Shown one piece after another: positions 58,536-64,000 of a stretch of 64,000 bases of DNA. Origin of the DNA: Anaerosolibacter sp. (GTDB lineage: Bacteria; Bacillota; Clostridia; Peptostreptococcales; Thermotaleaceae); the NCBI RefSeq assembly GCF_029240175.1, contig NZ_JARBTM010000020.1, positions 19,665 through 83,664 on the forward strand, read 5' to 3'. Each line of letters begins with the position of its first letter. Position 1 is the first letter of the stretch. A model generated the notes under the pieces. That model had not been told where the DNA came from, made no database searches, and saw only the letters and a program-made list of their open reading frames with translations. A program made the position numbers and the translations under genes.

Positions 58536-59516
58536 TTATACCTCCTGTATATTCAAAAGCAGTATTTCAATTGCCAACTGGAAATTTACGTTTGCTTTTA
58601 TATCCCTCTTTGTTTTTTCTATTATTCCAATAATATGACTTATTTTCTCATATCCTATACGATTCAGGTGCTTTTGTAAATCATTTTTTTTATCCAAATT
58701 TATTAAAAAGGTATCTGTTCTTGTTTCCTTTAATATCAGTATATCTCGAAACCATACCAATATAAAGTCTAGAACTTCCTCCACATTTTCTTTATGCTTA
58801 TCAAAAAAATCTACCAATCCAAACACCCGAAGTGGTTCTTTTTCTAAAACTGTATCAATCACACCTATAGTTTCTTCTCGAAGGGCATTAAATGCTTCCG
58901 ACTCCTTTAGCTTGATTGCCTTTCCGATGATCCCATCGGAAAAAGCCGAGTACACCCTGGCATCGATCTGGTCCATAGCATACTTCTTCATGAGAAATCC
59001 TTCAATGCATGCCTGTCCTACTCGGTTGAACTTAAAAATCTGACAGCGTGACCGAATCGTTGGCAGAAAACTGCTGGCACTGGTTGTGATAAAGATGATG
59101 ACTGCATAGGTTGGAGGCTCTTCCAAGGTCTTTAGGAGTCGATTCTGGGCACTCACTGTCATGAGATGGGCGTCCTTTATAATATATACCTTTTTATTAC
59201 TTTCATATGGCTTTATCAAGATATCCTGCTGAAAGTCTTCAATCTGTTTGTTCTTGATGCTGGCTCCCTCTGGCTCGATCATTTGGATATCAGGATGATT
59301 GTTATGTTGAAATTTTACACAAGAAGAGCAAAGCTCACAAGCCGTTCCCTTACCTGCCTTACACATAAGGGCCTTGGCAAATGCCAAGGCTGTTAATCCT
59401 TTTCCGATTCCTTCAGGTCCATCAAATATATATGCATGGGCAACACGTTGGTGCAGAATTGCCGATTGCAATTGCTGAATCATTTTCTCTTGCCCTATGA
59501 TTTCATCGAATCCCAT
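58536..59516 (-). CDS. holB: DNA polymerase III delta' subunit
   Basis: 326 residues, AAA+ clamp-loader fold. P-loop-like FDGPEGIGKGLTALAF, zinc cysteines in CKAGKGTACELCSSC, and LKTLEEPPTYAVIIFITT with SRCQIFKF. It loads the sliding clamp as part of the gamma/tau complex. Its place between yaaQ and ricT matches Firmicute synteny. Confidence 0.94.
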   Translation of the reverse strand: MGFDEIIGQEKMIQQLQSAILHQRVAHAYIFDGPEGIGKGLTALAFAKALMCKAGKGTACELCSSCVKFQHNNHPDIQMIEPEGASIKNKQIEDFQQDILIKPYESNKKVYIIKDAHLMTVSAQNRLLKTLEEPPTYAVIIFITTSASSFLPTIRSRCQIFKFNRVGQACIEGFLMKKYAMDQIDARVYSAFSDGIIGKAIKLKESEAFNALREETIGVIDTVLEKEPLRVFGLVDFFDKHKENVEEVLDFILVWFRDILILKETRTDTFLINLDKKNDLQKHLNRIGYEKISHIIGIIEKTKRDIKANVNFQLAIEILLLNIQEV

Positions 59517-59552
59517 GTACTTCCTCCATTACTTCTCTTCTGAATTCCCATG

Positions 59553-59882
59553 CTATAATTTTACAAACTGATCCACATCCAACACAAATACCGTTGCACC
59601 GCCAACCTGTACTTCAATGGGATAGGTCATAAATACCCCTGTTCCCCCCATCATAGGTGTTGGTGCAGGAGCAATTTCCTTTCTCGTCTCACAGGTATCT
59701 TTAATGATGCCAATCACAGCATCTACCTTCTCCTTCTCCACGCCAACCAGCAGGGTCGTGTTTCCAGACTTTAGAAACCCCCCTGTGGAAGCTAATTTCG
59801 TCACCCTATAGTTATCATCCATCAATTTCTGTACCAAATCCTGGACATCCTCATCATGAATGATCGCAATGATTAGTTTCAT
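59553..59882 (-). CDS. darA: PII-like cyclic di-AMP receptor (DarA/PstA, YaaQ)
   Basis: 109 residues with a PII-like ferredoxin fold: MKLIIAIIHDEDVQDLVQKL, VTKLASTGGFLKSGNTTLLV and GGTGVFMTYPIEVQVGGATVF. It binds c-di-AMP as a trimer; downstream targets remain unclear. SD AAAGGAGTG. It lies between tmk and holB as in Bacillus. Confidence 0.95.
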   Translation of the reverse strand: MKLIIAIIHDEDVQDLVQKLMDDNYRVTKLASTGGFLKSGNTTLLVGVEKEKVDAVIGIIKDTCETRKEIAPAPTPMMGGTGVFMTYPIEVQVGGATVFVLDVDQFVKL

Positions 59883-59899
59883 AAAAGCACTCCTTTCTA

Positions 59900-60529
59900 T
59901 TAACCTCTACCCTCTAACAATTCTTCAATATACCTAACAATCTCTTCATGAACCTCTTGAATCGTCTTGCTGGCATCGATGCCTCGGATTCTCTGAGGAT
60001 ATAGTGTCTCGAGCTGCATATATCCTTCATATACCTGTTGATGGAAATCAAGTTTCTCCCGCTCTAGGCGATCTTCATTTCCTTGTTTAAACTTTCTTTG
60101 AATACCAATCTGTGGTGAAAGCTTAAATAAAAATGTAATATCGGGCATAATACCTTGAATTGCCACCTGATTGATTCCTTCTACCAATGCTACGCCTAGG
60201 TTTCTCCCTACCCCTTGATAAACAAGACTAGAGTCCACAAACCTGTCGCAAATAACAATCTTTCCAGACTCTACTGCAGGTTTAATAACCTCTGCCACGT
60301 GCTGGGCTCTCGATGCTGCGTACAATAAAGCCTCAGTTATATTATCCATTTCCACATGGTTTTTATCCAAAATGATCTCGCGAACCTTCTCGCCAATCCG
60401 TGTTCCCCCTGGTTCCCGGGTAGTAATCACCTCATACCCCTTCACCGTAAAATACTCTTTAATTCTTTTTATCTGGGTTGTTTTTCCTGATCCATCTGGA
60501 CCCTCTACCGTAATAAATAAACCTCTCAT
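59900..60529 (-). CDS. tmk: Thymidylate kinase
   Basis: 209 residues. P-loop VEGPDGSGKTTQIKR, the DRFVDSSLVYQGVGR motif and REPGGTRIGEKVREI are typical. It phosphorylates dTMP to dTDP for DNA synthesis. It lies 21 bases after the decarboxylase gene and 17 before darA, so co-transcription is likely. Confidence 0.97.
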   Translation of the reverse strand: MRGLFITVEGPDGSGKTTQIKRIKEYFTVKGYEVITTREPGGTRIGEKVREIILDKNHVEMDNITEALLYAASRAQHVAEVIKPAVESGKIVICDRFVDSSLVYQGVGRNLGVALVEGINQVAIQGIMPDITFLFKLSPQIGIQRKFKQGNEDRLEREKLDFHQQVYEGYMQLETLYPQRIRGIDASKTIQEVHEEIVRYIEELLEGRG

Positions 60530-60550
60530 GCAACACCTCTTTTCTTTATG

Positions 60551-61999
60551 CTAAAGCTCGATTATGTTAATTTTTTGTAAGGTCGTATCCTCTAACCCAA
60601 TGATCTGTATCCCGTTCTTCTTTAAGGCCTTCGTATATTCAATCACTTCTGTTGTTAATTCTTCGCCTGGACAAAGGATAGGAATCCCTGGTGGATAAGG
60701 GATTATATACTCTCCACTTATTTTACCAGAACTGTCTGTAAAGTCTACTGTAGTTTTTTTCATGTAGATGGACTGCCGTGGTGTCAGCTTCATCTTTGGA
60801 AGCTGATAAGAGTATAGCGGTGTCTCTATGCGTTTATGGGCAATTCCCTTACCATCCTTTATGTTCAATAGCCCATGGGCTAATCGATCAAAATCATTAC
60901 GCTCATTGCCAATGGTCGCCACAGCTAATGCGATATTTATATTGGCTAACTCCATCTGTATATGATACTTTGTACGAAGCAGCTCTTCAAGCACCGTTCC
61001 CTGAATTCCTAGGTTTATCATATCAATTAAGATTTTCGTTGGATCTACTGACTTGGCGCCATGGGCTTCTGCTTCTGTCTTTCCTAGGATCTTAATCTTT
61101 CCTGATTGTTCAACCTGACTTTTGAAAGCATCAATATGGCCTAGAAGATGGTTCATCAAAAACTTACCTTCTGATTCTGCTATAAATCGTGCCATATCCA
61201 AAGAAGCCATTAAAAGGTAGGATGGACTTGTGCTTTGCTGCATAGCCAGCATTACCTTTAAACGATGAATATCTATTCTTTCTGATCTCACATGAAGCAT
61301 AGATGCCTGGGTAAATGCAGGCAGTGTTTTATGGGTGCTTTGGACTGCAATATCCGCCCCTGCCTCCAATGCTGAGATAGGCAAAAGTTCACTAAGATTA
61401 AAATGGGCCCCATGGGCTTCATCTACTAATAATATTTTATCATACTTATGGATGATTGTGGCAATTGCCTCAATATCTGAACATACCCCATAGTAATTTG
61501 GATATGTAATCAACACAGCCTTAGCCTCGGGGCATTCCTTTAAGGCCTTTTCCACAGCCTCTGGCCTTACCCCCATGGATATGCCCTTTTCTGCCCATAC
61601 CTCTGGCTGAATATATATAGGGGTAATGTTTCCTAGTATTAAGCCATGAATCACAGATTTATGACAATCCCTTGGTACTATTACTTTATCCCCAGGATTG
61701 GCTACGGCCATCAGCATGGCGATAATCCCGCAGGAAGTTCCATCCACTAGAAAAAAAGTCTGGTCTGCTTTATAAAATTTTGCAGCTCTTTCTTGGGCTT
61801 CTCGAATCATTTCTTCCGGTGCATGGAGATTATCTGCACCTGGTATTTCTGTTATATCCATGGACAGCAGCTGTCCTGTAAAGTTTTTATAATTAAAGCG
61901 CTCATAAATTTTTCCACTTTTATGGCCCGGCACATGAAAGGATACCATGCCTTTTTTGCTATGCTTTAACAATTGATCTAAAATAATCGGCTGATCCAT
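60551..61999 (-). CDS. Orn/Lys/Arg decarboxylase family enzyme (YaaO position)
   Basis: 482 residues from ATG at 61999 (AGGAGGG upstream). PLP features: LVDGTSCGIIAMLMAVANPG, LLVDEAHGAHF and the Schiff-base Lys in VQSTHKTLPAFTQASM. Ends with YPPGIPILCPGEEL. It is paralogous to the gene at 23424-24893. It holds the place of yaaO next to tmk; yaaO function is not settled. Amino-acid substrate unknown. Confidence 0.87.
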   Translation of the reverse strand: MDQPIILDQLLKHSKKGMVSFHVPGHKSGKIYERFNYKNFTGQLLSMDITEIPGADNLHAPEEMIREAQERAAKFYKADQTFFLVDGTSCGIIAMLMAVANPGDKVIVPRDCHKSVIHGLILGNITPIYIQPEVWAEKGISMGVRPEAVEKALKECPEAKAVLITYPNYYGVCSDIEAIATIIHKYDKILLVDEAHGAHFNLSELLPISALEAGADIAVQSTHKTLPAFTQASMLHVRSERIDIHRLKVMLAMQQSTSPSYLLMASLDMARFIAESEGKFLMNHLLGHIDAFKSQVEQSGKIKILGKTEAEAHGAKSVDPTKILIDMINLGIQGTVLEELLRTKYHIQMELANINIALAVATIGNERNDFDRLAHGLLNIKDGKGIAHKRIETPLYSYQLPKMKLTPRQSIYMKKTTVDFTDSSGKISGEYIIPYPPGIPILCPGEELTTEVIEYTKALKKNGIQIIGLEDTTLQKINIIEL

Positions 62000-62089
62000 A
62001 CAATCCCTCCTGTTATGCATATCTTCTATATCTACAGGTCTTTTTCCTTTAAAATTCCCCTAGACATTGATAGATCCTATCAAAAATGC

Positions 62090-62240
62090 ATCTAACGATG
62101 CCATCTGAGGGGAACCTAGTTCCCCTTCGACGGCTGCTAAGCAGCCTGAGCACCCCTCTGACTACGGCATGGGAATACTTCCCCTGCACCCCTGCTTTTT
62201 GATTTAATAGGAAAGTAGAACTTTCCTATTAAATCAAAAA
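62090..62240. repeat. Cluster of perfect short hairpins with a 20-bp stem
   Basis: GGGGAAC-CTA-GTTCCCC, GGCTGC-TAA-GCAGCC and GGGAA-TAC-TTCCC follow one another, each with a three-base loop. 62196-62240 is a perfect 20-bp stem with arms starting TTTTTGATTTAATAGGAAAG. It resembles the GGGAACT hairpin of the elements at 39350 and 42383 in design but not in overall sequence. Confidence 0.7.
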
Positions 62241-62281
62241 CAATACAAAGCCATCAACCATTGGCTGATAGCTTTGTGTTG

Positions 62282-62479
62282 TTACATTGCTGCTAAAAAC
62301 TCTCTCCACATCTTTTTCATTAAGATGCTGTATATCCCATATTTTTTATCTTCCATATTTATATTGGCAATTTCTCTTTCACAGGCCTCACATATGTACC
62401 CGCCCAGTATTTCAATATATTGTGTAGTATGCTGAGAACACATAGAACATTCTGCGGCTTCATGTTTCACCCTACTCAC
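62282..62479 (-). CDS. gin: Gin/CsfB-like anti-sigma-G zinc protein
   Basis: 65 residues with two CxxC pairs (AECSMCSQHT and GGYICEACEREI) and the Gin-like ending KKYGIYSILMKKMW. In B. subtilis, CsfB/Gin inhibits sigma-G in the forespore before engulfment is complete and is made under sigma-F. The GTG at 62479 follows AAAGG. A sigma-F-like promoter lies 42 bases upstream, and position next to the rrn operon matches csfB in Bacillus. Confidence 0.85.
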   Translation of the reverse strand: MSRVKHEAAECSMCSQHTTQYIEILGGYICEACEREIANINMEDKKYGIYSILMKKMWREFLAAM

Positions 62480-62520
62480 CAGCCTTTATTATTTTCCAAG
62501 ATTATTGCCTCTTCCCTACT

Positions 62521-62552
62521 ATTTTATTCGCCTGCGGCATGTCACGTTATAC
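62521..62552 (-). promoter_or_regulatory. Sigma-F-like promoter of gin
   Basis: Minus strand GTATA (62548-62552), 15-base spacer, GGCGAATAAAAT (62521-62532), close to the forespore pattern GywTA-N15-GGnrAnAnT. Confidence 0.55.
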
Positions 62553-62653
62553 TTTTTTTCATGCATGATTTTTCATTTTTTTGTCGTAGGCACAATATAT
62601 AGATTCGTTATACGACAAATTGTACAAGATATTGGATTTGTGGTGGGCAAAAG

Positions 62654-62685
62654 AAAACCCATGTCATTTTATGACATGGGTTGTT
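62654..62685 (-). terminator. Terminator of the 166-residue membrane protein gene
   Basis: Twelve-bp stem AACCCATGTCAT/ATGACATGGGTT with a four-base loop, then TTCTTTT on the minus strand. Confidence 0.7.
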
Positions 62686-62690
62686 ATACA

Positions 62691-63191
62691 CTATTGTTCC
62701 CCTCGGACAGACTGTATTGCTCTTAGAAGCTCTTCACTAGGCTCTATGATAAACCGATATTGATCGCCGCTGCGGGTGAATTCTCCTACATACCACTGGT
62801 GGTGATTGATTCCTGTAACAAATTTATAGATTTTTACACTTTCCTTTTTTCCTTTGCTGCTTATTTCACTATAGGGATAAAAAGCTTCAAGCTCCCATAA
62901 CTTCAGATTAAGAAACAGGTGATTTGCCCTTCCAAAAACTCTCTCCATAATCAGGTCATCATCTATGAGCTTGTAATTATAATAGGCAATATGTCTGTAT
63001 ATGATAAGCACACACCCGCCGACTGCTATAAGAAGGGATATAATCCCTGCCACAGAGGCGATTGTAGGGCTAATCCTAGAGAATAGCTTTACGGTTATAT
63101 CCATAATAAAGGCTGTAGCAAAGATCATAATTAGTACCTTCCAAAATGAAAGCTTCTTCTGCTGTATTGTCTGTCTAATCATAGGCCCCAT
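62691..63191 (-). CDS. Hypothetical membrane protein, 166 residues
   Basis: Two hydrophobic spans (VLIMIFATAFIMDITVKLF and AGIISLLIAVGGCVLIIY) are followed by a beta-rich cytoplasmic domain (DDDLIMERVFGRANHLFLNLKL and YRFIIEPSEELLRAI) with a PH-like look. The start at 63191 has a weak SD; ATG at 63182 is possible. It lies between gin and the rrn operon, where Bacillus has other genes. Function not recognised. Confidence 0.6.
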   Translation of the reverse strand: MGPMIRQTIQQKKLSFWKVLIMIFATAFIMDITVKLFSRISPTIASVAGIISLLIAVGGCVLIIYRHIAYYNYKLIDDDLIMERVFGRANHLFLNLKLWELEAFYPYSEISSKGKKESVKIYKFVTGINHHQWYVGEFTRSGDQYRFIIEPSEELLRAIQSVRGEQ

Positions 63192-63311
63192 TTATTAATC
63201 CATCCTTTTATTTCACTTAGTATTGTCATACAACTACTATCATATCATTTCAACTTTTCTTTATCAATCATAATATAAATGATCTACCTTTGAATTTGAT
63301 GCCTACCCTTT

Positions 63312-63395
63312 GGTGTCATTCTGAGTGCAACGAAGAATCTGATGTAAAAACACTTGTCCTTTGAGATCCTTCGCTCCACTCAGGATGACAGCTAC
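63312..63395. repeat. TCATTCTGA-type repeat
   Basis: TGTCATTCTGAGTGCAACGA then AGAATC, an interior, and GATCCTTCGCTCCACTCAGG then ATGACA. These are inverted terminal arms of about 25 bases, matching the copy at 17217-17303. Confidence 0.7.
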
Positions 63396-63480
63396 TCTCA
63401 GCTACCCCAATAAAAAATGCCTTCTTCATCGAAAGCACTTAATTGATAGCATTTATAAATTATATCATTGTAAATAATTA

Positions 63481-63660
63481 CTATTTTGCGAGCCTTATGT
63501 ACTCCCGCTCAAAATAGTCGTCATGTTGATAGGATGCAGTGGCAAGCCTAACAGCCTTCTTGCTTGGCTTTAGATCCTTCATTGCATCATTAAGCAAATA
63601 GGCTTGAAGATATCCTATTGGTATACAAAGGGTCACTAGAAACATTACCTTAATAAGCAT
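63481..63660 (-). CDS. Small protein with hydrophobic N-terminus, 59 residues
   Basis: From ATG at 63660: MLIKVMFLVTLCIPIGYLQA is a possible signal anchor, followed by a basic and Tyr-rich tail (KPSKKAVRLATASYQHDDYF). GAGGAG lies 12 bases upstream, somewhat far for an SD. No terminator is obvious. It may be a short gene of unknown role; a chance frame remains possible. Confidence 0.45.
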   Translation of the reverse strand: MLIKVMFLVTLCIPIGYLQAYLLNDAMKDLKPSKKAVRLATASYQHDDYFEREYIRLAK

Positions 63661-63863
63661 ATCACGATCAGTCTCCTCTTCTCGGGTTATACTTGTTTAA
63701 TTCTATGTCCCTTTGGTTTTTCCTTCTTATTTTTTTTAGTTATTTTGTCCTATTTTATTGAAATTTAGAGGTTTGTGTCTAATTTTTATAAGCAATATAC
63801 ATCATATTGTGCATCATGATTTTTACATCACTATATATATACGACAAATTTCTATCCAAATGT

Positions 63864-63898
63864 AAAAAACTCAGAAGAAATTTCTTCTGAGTTTTTTC
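63864..63898. terminator. Terminator of the rRNA operon
   Basis: Seventeen-bp stem AAAAAACTCAGAAGAAA/TTTCTTCTGAGTTTTTT immediately downstream of the 5S rRNA on the minus strand. Confidence 0.9.
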
Positions 63899-63903
63899 TT
63901 TTA

Positions 63904-64000
63904 ACCAGCGACGACCTACTCTCCCAAGGGGCTACCCCCTAAGTACCATCAGCGCTGAAGGGCTTAACTTCTGTGTTCGGTATGGGAACAGGTGTGACCC
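63904..64000 (-). rRNA. rrf: 5S ribosomal RNA (3' part; 5' end beyond right edge)
   Basis: Minus strand carries the conserved 5S 3' half: GGGTCACACCTGTTCCCATA, CCGAACACAGAAGTTAAGCC, and the end GGGAGAGTAGGTCGTCGCTG then GT. About 97 bases are visible before the window stops. A strong terminator follows, so 5S is the last gene of the rrn operon. Confidence 0.97.

Overview
The window looks like a chromosomal segment of an anaerobic, spore-forming, low-GC Firmicute of class Clostridia. The genus is probably close to Alkaliphilus, but that is a guess from gene content. Supporting it are sporulation genes (spmA/spmB, a SpoVR-family gene, gin/csfB, an AbrB regulator with a Spo0A-type box), a T-box leader, a monoderm Tad pilus locus, anaerobic sulfite reductase, and 2-hydroxyacyl-CoA dehydratase-type proteins. 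The housekeeping block on the right follows the Bacillus subtilis origin-proximal order (rrn - csfB - yaaO - tmk - yaaQ - holB - yaaT - yabB - yabC - abrB - metS - yabD - yabE - rnmV - ksgA). It starts at a 5S rRNA gene cut by the right edge.

Layout. 1-1596: a formate/nitrite-type channel followed by asrA (cut by the left edge), a sulfite-reduction operon. 1774-8305: a conserved hypothetical gene, RNase HI, a MacB-like export operon (permease, ATPase, lipoprotein adaptor) and a TPR protein. 8658-16247: a promoter and class I c-di-GMP riboswitch with terminator, followed by a DUF192 gene and a complete Tad/Flp pilus operon (pilin, prepilin peptidase, two pseudopilin-like proteins, CpaB, TadZ, TadA, TadB, TadC). 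16473-22846: DUF4230 protein, a YdjO-like zinc protein, an activase/dehydratase-like three-gene operon, small membrane proteins and an EamA transporter. 22945-31829: a 47-residue basic protein, an arginine/lysine-type decarboxylase, an orphan PAS histidine kinase, an M20 peptidase with an AbgT transporter, and a SpoVR-family gene.

32085-35591 is the most interesting region. It holds a self-contained sulfur-handling operon on the minus strand. A clear promoter and a CsoR/CstR-type operator are followed by a 63-residue DUF1858 protein that reads through an in-frame TGA. The TGA sits where relatives carry the second Cys of a CxxC motif, and a bacterial-SECIS-like hairpin follows it. Next come a CoA-disulfide reductase-rhodanese fusion, TusA, a DsrE-like protein and a CsoR/CstR-family repressor. 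I read the first gene as a selenoprotein.

35678-39308 carries probable spore-coat or spore-envelope genes with sigma-K-like promoters, a degenerate membrane rhodanese and an M14 peptidase lipoprotein. 39508-50924 runs through ksgA, rnmV, a G5/3D protein, tatD, metG (T-box controlled), spmBA, pepV and an ECF sigma/anti-sigma operon. 51109-62479 continues with YtxH and DUF948-like genes, cca, abrB, rsmI, yabB, an inserted ferredoxin-ccdA-tlpA group, ricT, holB, the c-di-AMP receptor gene, tmk, a second Orn/Lys/Arg decarboxylase and gin.

Intergenic DNA is rich in dispersed palindromic repeats of several families. Two near-identical structured elements of about 175 bp lie in inverted orientation around ksgA-rnmV-3D and show compensatory base changes in one stem. 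Coordinates of starts were adjusted by hand to Shine-Dalgarno (SD) spacing. No database search was run, so family names rest on recognised motifs and known synteny.
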